Origin: DASPJQ01 sp035299065
GTDB taxonomy: Bacteria > Bacteroidota > Bacteroidia > Flavobacteriales_D > UBA2798
Direction: 5' to 3'
DNA length: 7,519 nt
Assembly: GCA_035299065.1 (NCBI GenBank)
Contig: DATGXI010000133.1
Span: 1 to 7,519 of the forward strand
Each line of letters begins with the position of its first letter. The first letter of the stretch is position 1. Below the pieces are notes generated by a model that saw nothing but the letters and a program-made list of their open reading frames with translations, made no database searches and was not told the origin of the DNA. Positions 1-5,589 of the stretch are shown one piece after another. A program made the translations under genes and the position numbers.

Positions 1-269
1 TCTTTCAGTATTTTATTCAGCTCTTCGGTATTTACAAATTTGTCGCGCGCAACACGGTCTTCAATGCGTTGTATGATTTTTAAGGTTGTGTCAACACCCA
101 CATCGCTGCTCACCAATACTTCTTCCAGGTTGTCCAGCACCTCGGCATCAACTTTTGATTTACCGGCAATGGCGCGTGTAATTTTGGCAAAAAAACCCTG
201 CTTTGTTTTTTCCAGTCCTTTGTCAAGACTTTCTTTTTTATCGCGGCTAAAAAAACTGAATATTCCCAT
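1..269 (-). CDS. ftsY: FtsY, signal recognition particle receptor GTPase (N-terminal part only)
   Basis: Only the first 89 codons lie in the window; the gene continues beyond base 1. The protein begins MGIFSFFSRDKKESLDKGLE, then continues with the N-domain helices of SRP GTPases, including VDAEVLDNLEEVLVSSDVGV (about residues 40-59), a typical FtsY signature. FtsY is the membrane-associated receptor that docks SRP-ribosome complexes at the translocon; its GTPase (NG) domain would lie off the window. The long acidic A-domain of E. coli FtsY is absent and the protein starts almost directly with the N domain, as is common in Bacteroidota. The ATG at 267-269 is the natural start; upstream is a leader with no clear Shine-Dalgarno motif. 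It follows the DUF4295 gene, the usual Bacteroidota order, but a terminator lies between them, so it probably has its own promoter. Identity is from recognised sequence pattern, not a search. Confidence 0.93.
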   Translation of the reverse strand, partial: MGIFSFFSRDKKESLDKGLEKTKQGFFAKITRAIAGKSKVDAEVLDNLEEVLVSSDVGVDTTLKIIQRIEDRVARDKFVNTEELNKILK

Positions 270-324
270 TTTTAATACCTTACCCGCCTTAGCGGTGCTT
301 TTTATCTTTTTTAAGTTCCTGTTG

Positions 325-356
325 TAAATATACCACCCGGGGGCGTGCTGCCCCAA
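325..356 (-). promoter_or_regulatory. Candidate ftsY promoter with a GC-rich inverted repeat in its spacer
   Basis: On the minus strand, TTG (354-356) is followed after 21 bases by TATATTTA (325-332), which fits the Bacteroidota TAnnTTTG box except for its last base. Between the two boxes lies a perfect inverted repeat, GGGGC-N5-GCCCC (340-344 and 350-354). The predicted start would leave a leader of about 50 bases before the ftsY ATG. A separate ftsY promoter is expected because a terminator precedes this region. The match is imperfect and the spacer is longer than the 19 bases seen at the two ribosomal promoters here, so this is tentative. Confidence 0.3.
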
Positions 357-410
357 CCGTCAATGTAATTTCATGAACCATTTCAGTGCATTTGATTGAA
401 TCGATTGGGC

Positions 411-447
411 AAAAAAAAAGCTCCGGGCCTTTTGGGCAAGGAGCTTT
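411..447 (-). terminator. Rho-independent terminator after the DUF4295 gene
   Basis: On the minus strand, an 8-bp stem AAAGCTCC/GGAGCTTT (447-440 with 424-417) carries an inner GCC/GGC pair and runs into nine consecutive T (419-411). It lies 18 bases after the DUF4295 stop codon. It closes the rpmG-DUF4295 transcription unit and separates it from ftsY. Confidence 0.85.
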
Positions 448-465
448 CATATAATTCGTTAAACC

Positions 466-618
466 TTATTTCTTAGCGAACCAGGTTTTGATTTCATCGT
501 TGTGGATTACTTCTTCTTTGAATGCATAAAAGCCTGTTTTTTCAGACTTCACCATTTTAATCACTTTCGTGTAATTTTTGGTTCCCGTTTGCAGGGTTGC
601 AACTACTTTCTTTGCCAT
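466..618 (-). CDS. DUF4295 family small protein, probable ribosomal protein (50 aa)
   Basis: An ATG at 616-618 opens a 50-residue frame ending in TAA at 466-468. It starts MAKKVVATLQTGTKNYTKVI and ends in KTWFAKK. It is strongly basic and has no signal peptide, as expected for a small ribosome-associated protein. The sequence and its place between rpmG and ftsY match the DUF4295 family, which is restricted to Bacteroidota. From memory, a cryo-EM structure of the Flavobacterium johnsoniae ribosome showed an extra large-subunit protein named bL38, and I believe this family is that protein, but I cannot confirm it here. It begins 20 bases after the rpmG stop and is followed by a strong terminator, so it is co-transcribed with rpmG. 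It is easily lost in annotation because of its size. Confidence 0.88.
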   Translation of the reverse strand: MAKKVVATLQTGTKNYTKVIKMVKSEKTGFYAFKEEVIHNDEIKTWFAKK

Positions 619-638
619 GACTCAACTATCTTTTTTAA

Positions 639-821
639 TTACTTAATTTCTTTGTGAACGGTCATTTTCTTCAGGATCGGGTTGAATTTCTTCAACTCTA
701 AACGATCTGGTGTGTTCTTACGGTTCTTCTTCGTAATGTAACGTGATGTACCCGGCATGCCCGATTCCTTGTGTTCGGTACACTCCATGATCACTTGTAT
801 TCTATTGCCTTTCTTAGCCAT
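639..821 (-). CDS. rpmG: Large ribosomal subunit protein bL33
   Basis: The 60-residue protein begins MAKKGNRIQVIMECTEHKES and continues with SGMPGTSRYITKKNRKNTPDRLELKKFNP, the recognisable bL33 pattern. It is basic and of normal length for the family. Only one cysteine is present (in ECTEH), so it is the zinc-independent form without the CxxC ribbon pairs. bL33 sits near the E site of the 50S subunit. It has its own promoter ending about 20 bases upstream (TACCTTTGC at 841-849) and is followed after 20 bases by the DUF4295 gene. In most Bacteroidota genomes I know of, it directly follows rpmB; here a peptidase gene separates them. Confidence 0.97.
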   Translation of the reverse strand: MAKKGNRIQVIMECTEHKESGMPGTSRYITKKNRKNTPDRLELKKFNPILKKMTVHKEIK

Positions 822-840
822 TTTTCGTAAAAATTGGGAT

Positions 841-871
841 GCAAAGGTAGCATTTAGGTTTTATCCTGCAA
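841..871 (-). promoter_or_regulatory. Promoter of the rpmG-DUF4295 unit
   Basis: On the minus strand, TTG (869-871) is followed by exactly 19 bases and TACCTTTGC (841-849), a full match to the Bacteroidota primary-sigma consensus TTG-N19-TAnnTTTG. The transcript would start around 834-838 and have a leader of only about 15 bases. The TTG lies 9 bases past the end of the peptidase coding region. The box and following bases (TACCTTTGCA, then TCCCA) nearly repeat those at the rpmB promoter (TACCTTTGCA, then GCCCA), with the same 19-base spacer. Confidence 0.85.
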
Positions 872-879
872 TAGTTTTC

Positions 880-2334
880 TCATTTATTCGGGTAAAATTC
901 TTCCAATGTGCCTTTCTCGGCCATTATCTTCTCAATTTCATCGGCATTCCTTGGAATACATTCACTCAGGTTCTCATACCCGGTTGTGGTTATAAGTATA
1001 TCATCCTCAATCCTTACCCCAATATTCCACCATTTTTTATCGCACCTTGAGCCCTCGGGTATATATATGCCCGGCTCAACGGTAATTACCTGGCCAGCTG
1101 CCAGATCACCGTATAAACCGGCATCGTGCACGTCCAAACCAAGGTAATGGGAGGTCCCGTGCGGGAAATATAGCTTCACATCGCCCGGCTTGGTAATTAT
1201 GCCCAAAGCAATCAACCCTTTTGTAATGATTTCGTTGGCTTTGTTGTGTGGATCGCTGAATTTGGCCCCCGGCTTACACAGGGCTATGGCCTGGGTTTGG
1301 GCATCAAGCACCAAATTGTAAATGGCCTTTTCTTCAACCGAAAATTTACCGTCAACCGGCAAGGTACGCGTTACATCGGCCGTGTAACCATGGTATTCGG
1401 CTCCTACATCGCATACAATCATTTCATTGCTTTTTACCGTTTTACGGTTGGTTTCATAATGGAGTACACAACCGTTTTCACCCGAACCAAGAATGCTTGG
1501 ATAACCTGAATGCTCGGCACCATGGTTATGGAAAACAAATTCAACTATGGCCTCACCCTGGTATTCTTTCATACCCGGCTTTAAGGTGCGCATTAAAGTA
1601 TTTATGCCATCACAGGTAATTTCAACGGCTGTGCGCATCAAATACACTTCTTCGTTTGTTTTTTTCTCCCTTAGCTCGGCCATGTAAATGCCCAGCTGGA
1701 ATTTATTCAGTTTCTTGCCAAGGCTGTCCACATCGCGTTTAAAATAGCGTATCATGCTCGCCAGGTCACCCCGGTCACGGGCATCGTCTTTTACATCTTC
1801 AAACAATGATCCGGCATATACTTTATCAAACTTTTCATAATGCATTTCAAAATCGGCAAAGGCGGTGTTGTCAAAGGCGGTTTCAATGCCCATTTTTTCC
1901 CTGGCACCTTTTGACCCCAGGCGTTTGCCTGTCCATTTTTCATCACTGGTATCACGCGGCTGCACAAATATGATTTCATTGGTAATTATTTCGCCATAGG
2001 CATTCTGGTTTTTAAAAATAACCAGGGCAGCATCAGGTTCGGTAATACCGGTTAAATAATAAAAATCAGGATCCTGGTGGTACTCATAGTTCACATCGTT
2101 TGAGCGGTTGCGAACGGGGCTGCTGAAAAATACAGCTATACTATTATTGGGCATGAGCTTGCGCAGCTCTTCGCGCCTTTTCTTATGAAACTCGGGGGTT
2201 AAAAGATCATTGTCATAATCGCCAGTTGTACCACCTAAATCAAGTATGATTGGTTTGTCGCCCTGTGCATTGCTTATTGCGCTTAAACCGGTAAAGGCTG
2301 TAAGTAACAATAATCCCTTAATTGATTTTACCAT
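880..2334 (-). CDS. Exported Xaa-Pro aminopeptidase (aminopeptidase P, M24B family)
   Basis: The protein has 484 residues if started at the ATG at 2334. A TTG 15 bases upstream also opens the frame but lies in the T-tract of a terminator and is unlikely. Residues 1-23 form a signal peptide (basic VKSIK, hydrophobic LLLLTAFTGL, cleavage after SNA), so it is probably periplasmic or secreted. An aminopeptidase P N-terminal domain (about 45-190) precedes a pita-bread M24 domain (about 230-460). All five dimetal ligands can be placed by alignment with E. coli PepP: D309 (CDVGAEYHGYTAD), D320 (ADVTRT), H396 (HGTSH), E420 (VEPGIYIP) and E443 (RIEDD). Supporting residues H292, H392, H403 and R441 also match. 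It removes an N-terminal residue preceding proline. It lies between rpmB and rpmG, with a terminator immediately upstream and no clear promoter of its own. A prolidase (Xaa-Pro dipeptidase) activity is the main alternative. Confidence 0.93.
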   Translation of the reverse strand: MVKSIKGLLLLTAFTGLSAISNAQGDKPIILDLGGTTGDYDNDLLTPEFHKKRREELRKLMPNNSIAVFFSSPVRNRSNDVNYEYHQDPDFYYLTGITEPDAALVIFKNQNAYGEIITNEIIFVQPRDTSDEKWTGKRLGSKGAREKMGIETAFDNTAFADFEMHYEKFDKVYAGSLFEDVKDDARDRGDLASMIRYFKRDVDSLGKKLNKFQLGIYMAELREKKTNEEVYLMRTAVEITCDGINTLMRTLKPGMKEYQGEAIVEFVFHNHGAEHSGYPSILGSGENGCVLHYETNRKTVKSNEMIVCDVGAEYHGYTADVTRTLPVDGKFSVEEKAIYNLVLDAQTQAIALCKPGAKFSDPHNKANEIITKGLIALGIITKPGDVKLYFPHGTSHYLGLDVHDAGLYGDLAAGQVITVEPGIYIPEGSRCDKKWWNIGVRIEDDILITTTGYENLSECIPRNADEIEKIMAEKGTLEEFYPNK

Positions 2335-2340
2335 GGTATA

Positions 2341-2378
2341 AAAAAACAAAACGTTGCGATATCATATACCGCAACGTT
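2341..2378 (-). terminator. Rho-independent terminator between rpmB and the peptidase gene
   Basis: On the minus strand, a perfect 9-bp stem AACGTTGCG/CGCAACGTT (2378-2370 with 2358-2350) encloses an 11-base interior that can pair further (one G-T and three A-T pairs). It is followed by TTGTTTTTT (2349-2341). It starts 35 bases after the rpmB stop codon, so it most likely ends the rpmB transcript. Its T-tract stops only six bases before the ATG of the peptidase gene, so it could also act as a 5'-leader hairpin for that gene. Confidence 0.82.
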
Positions 2379-2413
2379 CATACCAAAACAAACAATTACT
2401 TGTTTAAACGCTA

Positions 2414-2653
2414 TTATTTAGTTAAAAAACCTTTTTGACGAGCTTCCTGTACGCATGCGTACACACCATTTTTGTTGATGTTGCGAAGGCCCGCAGCCGA
2501 AAGTTTAAGTGTAATCCATGCATTCTCTTCAGCAATGAAGAACTTCTTGGTCATTAAATTCGGTTGGAATTTACGTTTGGTCTTAACGTTTGAGTGAGAT
2601 ACGTTATTTCCAGTGATTACGCGTTTTCCGGTTATTTGACAAGTACGGGCCAT
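2414..2653 (-). CDS. rpmB: Large ribosomal subunit protein bL28
   Basis: The 79-residue protein begins MARTCQITGKRVITGNNVSH and contains SNVKTKRKFQPNL and KLSAAGLRNINKNG, all diagnostic of bL28. Length is typical. bL28 is a basic protein of the 50S subunit. It starts with ATG at 2651-2653, about 20 bases downstream of the predicted transcription start, in an A/T-rich leader with no Shine-Dalgarno motif, as usual in this phylum. A terminator follows, so here it appears to be a single-gene unit. Confidence 0.97.
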   Translation of the reverse strand: MARTCQITGKRVITGNNVSHSNVKTKRKFQPNLMTKKFFIAEENAWITLKLSAAGLRNINKNGVYACVQEARQKGFLTK

Positions 2654-2678
2654 GACTTCTAATTTTTAATAATGGGCT

Positions 2679-2709
2679 GCAAAGGTAATATTTTTTTGAA
2701 ATGAGCCAA
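2679..2709 (-). promoter_or_regulatory. Promoter of rpmB
   Basis: On the minus strand, TTG (2707-2709) is followed by exactly 19 bases and TACCTTTGC (2679-2687), a full match to the Bacteroidota consensus. The start would be near 2672-2676. The same box, spacer length and a GCCCA/TCCCA run just downstream recur at the rpmG promoter, which suggests that the two ribosomal units are matched in expression. Confidence 0.85.
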
Positions 2710-2718
2710 AACAGTCTT

Positions 2719-2743
2719 AAAAAATTAAGAACAAGGCCCTTAA
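2719..2743 (-). terminator. Weak candidate terminator after crcB
   Basis: On the minus strand, TTAAG (2743-2739) can pair with CTTAA (2729-2725) around a 9-base loop, followed by six T (2724-2719). It begins 4 bases after the crcB stop. The stem is short and A/T-rich, so termination may be inefficient and some crcB transcripts could run into rpmB. Confidence 0.35.
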
Positions 2744-2747
2744 CAGG

Positions 2748-3107
2748 CTACATCTTAGAAACCAGTAAGATACATCCAAAGCACACAAACAGGCTGGCCA
2801 ACACGTACACAGCTCCGGTAGTGTACAATTGCCTGTTAAATAGGTCAATGGTCTCGTAAGAAAAGGTGCTGAAGGTGCTTAAACCGCCACAAAACCCTGT
2901 GGTAAGCAATAAAACTGAATTGTTGCCCAGTTTGTCTTTCAAAAAATAAACAACCACTGCAAAAATTAAACAGGCCACCACGTTTGCGCATAAAGTTGCC
3001 CACGGAAAAACACTGGCAAATCCCATACGTTTTACCATTTCGCCCAATGCAAACCGGCCAACACTGCCCAATCCTCCCCCTGTAAAAACCAATAATACCT
3101 TAACCAT
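2748..3107 (-). CDS. crcB: CrcB/Fluc fluoride ion channel
   Basis: The 119-residue protein (from the ATG at 3107) exports fluoride across the inner membrane as an antiparallel dimer. It has four hydrophobic segments, at about residues 3-22, 35-56, 65-88 and 95-116. Family motifs are visible: TGGGLGSVGRF near the N-terminus, PWATLCANVV with the conserved Asn (N42), and GFCGGLSTFSTFSYE with the two pore phenylalanines (F79, F82). An upstream in-frame ATG at 3134 would add nine charged residues (PKGRKNNK) unusual for the family. That ATG also overlaps the likely promoter of the divergent gene, so the shorter form is preferred. The glycine usual in the second motif (GTL) is alanine here. No fluoride riboswitch fits in the short upstream gap. 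Confidence 0.93.
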   Translation of the reverse strand: MVKVLLVFTGGGLGSVGRFALGEMVKRMGFASVFPWATLCANVVACLIFAVVVYFLKDKLGNNSVLLLTTGFCGGLSTFSTFSYETIDLFNRQLYTTGAVYVLASLFVCFGCILLVSKM

Positions 3108-3130
3108 TTTGTTATTTTTTCTACCTTTCG
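3100..3130 (+). promoter_or_regulatory. Candidate promoter of the saccharopine dehydrogenase gene
   Basis: TTA (3100-3102) is followed by 19 bases and TACCTTTCG (3122-3130), one base from the TAnnTTTG consensus and with the same spacer as the ribosomal promoters nearby. A start near 3135 would leave a leader of about 25 bases. The minus-strand promoter of crcB must lie in the same 54-base gap; the best candidate is a weaker TAATTTTA at 3137-3144. Confidence 0.42.
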
Positions 3131-3161
3131 GCATTATAAAATTAATCTTTTCAGCTACTCC

Positions 3162-4508
3162 ATGAAAAATATTCTCATTATAGGCGCAGGTCGTTCATCC
3201 TCTTCACTCATTAAATATTTACTGGACAACAGTGATGCTGAACAATGGAAAGTTCACGTGGGCGATACCGATTTAAAACTGGCACAACAAAAAACAAATA
3301 ACCATAAAAATGCCCGTGCGTTTGAATTCAACGCCATGGATAAAGAAACACGCAGGAAAGAAATTTCGGCAGCTGATATTGTTATTTCCATGTTACCCGC
3401 CATGATGCATTTTGAAGTGGTAAAGGATTGCGTGGAGCTCAAAAAAAATGTACTTACACCCAGTTACGTGAGTGAGCAAATAAAAGGGCTGAATGACGAA
3501 GCTGTGAAACAAGGCGTAATTATTTTAAATGAACTGGGTGTTGACCCGGGCATTGACCACATGAGCGCCAAACGCGTGCTTGACCATATACATGAAATGG
3601 GTGGACAAATGCTCATTTTTGAATCTTTCACGGGTGGTCTTGTAGCCCCTGAGAGTGACAACAACCCCTGGAATTATAAATTTACCTGGAACCCGCGTAA
3701 CGTGGTTATTGCCGGGCAAGGCGGGGCCGCAAAATTCATTCATGCCGGCCAGTATAAGTACATACCCTATTACAAATTATTTCGCAGAACCGAGATTATA
3801 AAAATTGATGGGTATGGAAAATTTGAAGGTTACGCCAACCGCGACTCACTTTATTACCGCGATTTGTATGATTTGCATGACATTCCAACTTTTTACCGCG
3901 GTACCCTTAGGCGTGTTGGTTTTTGCCGTGCCTGGGACGTGTTTGTTCAATTGGGATGTACCGATGACAGTTATGTGATTGAAAACAGCGAGAACATGAC
4001 TTACCGCGAGTTTATCAATACCTTTTTGGCTTACCACCCGCATGACAGTGTTGAATTAAAACTACGTCATTACTTAAAAATTGACCAGGACGATGAGATC
4101 ATGGAAAAATTTGAATGGCTGGGAATATTTGAACACAAAAAAATTGGCCTGAAACGTGCAACACCGGCACAAATATTACAGCATATATTGGAGCAAAAAT
4201 GGAAACTTGATCCCGAGGACAAGGACATGATTGTGATGTGGCATAAACTTACCTTTAAGTTAAAAGACGAAGTGCGCGAAATAAGTTCGAGCATGGTGGT
4301 AAAAGGCATTGATCAAACCTACACCGCCATGTCAAACACCGTTGGTTTGCCTTTGGGAATAGCCGCAAAAATGGTGTTGAATGGAAAAATCAACCTGAAA
4401 GGTGTGCAATGGCCCATTCAAAAAGAAATTTATAATCCCATACTGGACGAATTGGAAAAATTCGGCATTGTATTTACTGAAAAAGAAGTTCAACCTAAAT
4501 TGTACTGA
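3162..4508 (+). CDS. Saccharopine dehydrogenase (NADP+, L-glutamate forming)
   Basis: This 448-residue cytoplasmic enzyme oxidises saccharopine to 2-aminoadipate semialdehyde plus glutamate, the second step of lysine breakdown by the saccharopine route. A Rossmann domain occupies about residues 1-125, with the nucleotide loop IIGAGRSSSSL (6-16). The saccharopine dehydrogenase C-terminal catalytic domain follows (about 126-440). It includes LNELGVDPGIDHMSA (122-136), ESFTGGLVAPE (154-164) continuing to NPWNYKFTWNP (168-178), RGTLRRVGFCRAWD (246-259) and SNTVGLPLGIAAKMVL (391-406). Length fits the LYS9-type enzymes common in Bacteroidota. The lysine-condensing partner enzyme is not in the window. 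It diverges from crcB and is followed after five bases by a lipoprotein gene. The broader family also contains carboxynorspermidine and homospermidine enzymes, but these motifs favour the lysine pathway. Confidence 0.92.
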   Translation: MKNILIIGAGRSSSSLIKYLLDNSDAEQWKVHVGDTDLKLAQQKTNNHKNARAFEFNAMDKETRRKEISAADIVISMLPAMMHFEVVKDCVELKKNVLTPSYVSEQIKGLNDEAVKQGVIILNELGVDPGIDHMSAKRVLDHIHEMGGQMLIFESFTGGLVAPESDNNPWNYKFTWNPRNVVIAGQGGAAKFIHAGQYKYIPYYKLFRRTEIIKIDGYGKFEGYANRDSLYYRDLYDLHDIPTFYRGTLRRVGFCRAWDVFVQLGCTDDSYVIENSENMTYREFINTFLAYHPHDSVELKLRHYLKIDQDDEIMEKFEWLGIFEHKKIGLKRATPAQILQHILEQKWKLDPEDKDMIVMWHKLTFKLKDEVREISSSMVVKGIDQTYTAMSNTVGLPLGIAAKMVLNGKINLKGVQWPIQKEIYNPILDELEKFGIVFTEKEVQPKLY

Positions 4509-4513
4509 TAAAC

Positions 4514-4951
4514 ATGAAAAACTTTGTTTTGTTTTTAGGAATCACGTTGGCAGCATTGAGCATGGGCAGCTGCGGCAAAAAAAACAGCGAACTTATAAAA
4601 GGGCGATGGAAAATAAATGACCTTACCGTACCGGGGCCTGATGTAAGTAAAATGACGCCTGAAGATGCCGAGTACTATAAAAAAGCCATGGAAGACCAAA
4701 CCGAAAAAATGTTGTCGACCGCGTATTATGATTTTAAAGACAAAGGTGTGTGCTTTTATGAGTTGGAGGGAAATAAATACGAAGGCGTTTGGCGCATGAG
4801 CGAGGACGAGAAAAAACTATTTACAAAAGATAAAAAAAGCACCCAGGAAGAAGAATTTACAATTGCCGAACTTTCAGAAGGTGTTTTGATCATTGAAAAA
4901 GGTGAAGGCAAACAGCTGGTACGAATTACCATGAAAAAGGAATCAAAGTGA
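4514..4951 (+). CDS. Small predicted lipoprotein, lipocalin-like
   Basis: The protein has 145 residues with a lipoprotein signal peptide: MKNFVLFLGITLAALSMGSC, in which C20 would be lipidated (MGSC lipobox). The mature part is hydrophilic and lysine/glutamate-rich. It opens with SELIKGRWKINDL, the G-x-W start typical of the lipocalin-like families common in Bacteroidota envelopes. Beta-strand-like stretches such as AYYDFKDKGVCFYEL, YEGVWRMSEDEKKLF and EGVLIIEKGEGKQLVRITMK then alternate with turns. No catalytic motif is seen and no specific function is assigned. It begins five bases after the saccharopine dehydrogenase stop, so it is almost certainly co-transcribed, though a functional link is not evident. 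Its stop codon touches a large palindrome. Confidence 0.85.
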   Translation: MKNFVLFLGITLAALSMGSCGKKNSELIKGRWKINDLTVPGPDVSKMTPEDAEYYKKAMEDQTEKMLSTAYYDFKDKGVCFYELEGNKYEGVWRMSEDEKKLFTKDKKSTQEEEFTIAELSEGVLIIEKGEGKQLVRITMKKESK

Positions 4952-5011
4952 TGAATTTTCGAATTCTGAATTTCGAAATTCGAGATTCGAAATTCAGAAT
5001 TCGAAAATTCA
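4952..5011. repeat. Perfect 26-bp inverted repeat with 8-base loop, filling a convergent gap
   Basis: Bases 4952-4977 are exactly complementary, in reverse, to 4986-5011, with ATTCGAGA as the loop. The gap between the two convergent stop codons is only 4952-5014, so the repeat occupies nearly all of it. It is A/T-rich and made of 7-base units (GAATTCT, GAATTTC, GAAATTC, GAGATTC, GAAATTC starting at 4961, 4968, 4975, 4982, 4989), with an EcoRI site in each arm. There is no strong T-tract on either side, but the long stem could still end or stabilise both converging transcripts. Confidence 0.9.
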
Positions 5012-5014
5012 AGA

Positions 5015-5533
5015 TTATTCCTCAATGCATTCTTTAAGCGCCTTCTTCATTGCTGCTACCTGACCAATATCCCAGTCCATAGATGCTGTATGAGCATTGT
5101 ACGAAGCGGTTGACGTAATCATTTTTTCCATTTCGTTTATCCTGTTTCCGCAATTTTCCATTTTTTGAAGAGCTATCATTGACATTTCAACAGGCATGTC
5201 CATACCTTTGGCGTAACGGTCATCAGCCGGGTAATTTCGCGTATCAATCACAACACTTCGTTTTAACATACCACTGGCCTCAAACCTTATTTCGTAAAGT
5301 CCATTATAATCCAACATGATTTTGGGTGCTTTTCCTACGCTATCGGTTTTGTATACATAATTTACCGCGTGGTAATTCAATACTGTAACGGTAATCGGTA
5401 TTTTTATTTTTGCACCCGTAAAATAGTCGCTTGTTTTTACCTCAAGGCGTATTGAACCAGTTGCGCCTTGTGCAAAACCATTGGCCGAAAAAACTAAAAA
5501 GAGTAAAACGTACAGGAAAATATTTTTGTTCAT
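5015..5533 (-). CDS. Secreted protein of unknown function (172 aa)
   Basis: I do not recognise a named family. Residues 1-21 form a clear signal peptide (MNKNIFLYVLLFLVFSANGFA, cleavage before QG), so it is exported. Residues about 25-105 look like one beta-sandwich domain, with strands such as SIRLEVKT, IPITVTVLNY, YEIRFEASG and RSVVIDTR. The G-LYEIRFEASGMLKRSVVIDT pattern resembles the carboxypeptidase-regulatory-like/PEGA-type domains of Bacteroidota surface proteins. The C-terminal third (115-172) is likely helical, with two cysteines (C128, C168) that could pair. No type IX sorting domain or catalytic motif is present. It is flanked on both sides by degenerate 7-base repeats, converges on the lipoprotein gene, and has a TAGATTTG box almost touching its start codon. 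No alternative ATG would preserve the signal peptide. Confidence 0.82.
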   Translation of the reverse strand: MNKNIFLYVLLFLVFSANGFAQGATGSIRLEVKTSDYFTGAKIKIPITVTVLNYHAVNYVYKTDSVGKAPKIMLDYNGLYEIRFEASGMLKRSVVIDTRNYPADDRYAKGMDMPVEMSMIALQKMENCGNRINEMEKMITSTASYNAHTASMDWDIGQVAAMKKALKECIEE

Positions 5534-5537
5534 GTAC

Positions 5538-5545
5538 CAAATCTA
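5538..5545 (-). promoter_or_regulatory. TAnnTTTG box very close to the start of the 172-aa gene
   Basis: On the minus strand, TAGATTTG matches the Bacteroidota -7 consensus, but only four bases separate it from the ATG at 5533. No TTG lies at the 19-base spacing (TTT is there instead). If it is used, transcription would begin at or within a few bases of the ATG, giving a leaderless or near-leaderless message. Read-through from the upstream surface-protein gene is the alternative. Confidence 0.35.
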
Positions 5546-5589
5546 CATAAATCACTTGCATGGAAAATACGCATTTTCACCTATTTTCA

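Noticed and set aside
284..295. Short CCGC-TAAG-GCGG hairpin in the ftsY leader
   Set aside because: A four-base stem is too short to call a regulatory element without conservation data.
757..1509. Plus-strand open frames opposite the aminopeptidase and rpmG
   Set aside because: They overlap well-supported minus-strand genes with clear protein families and have no family resemblance of their own.
2335..2349. Upstream TTG start (2349) for the aminopeptidase
   Set aside because: The codon is TTG inside the T-tract of a terminator, and the added FFYT residues would precede an already complete signal peptide; the ATG at 2334 fits better.
3108..3134. Longer CrcB starting at the ATG at 3134
   Set aside because: It adds nine mostly charged residues not usual in the family and overlaps the probable promoter of the divergent gene; the ATG at 3107 gives the normal family length.
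3108..3161. Fluoride riboswitch upstream of crcB
   Set aside because: The gap is only 54 bases, A/T-rich, and shows no crcB-motif pseudoknot pattern.
3254..4309. Minus-strand open frames inside the saccharopine dehydrogenase gene
   Set aside because: They are antisense shadows of a confidently identified coding region, with no recognisable domains.
4402..4620. 72-residue plus-strand frame bridging the dehydrogenase and the lipoprotein genes
   Set aside because: It overlaps both real genes in another frame, while the lipoprotein frame has a signal peptide and lipobox.
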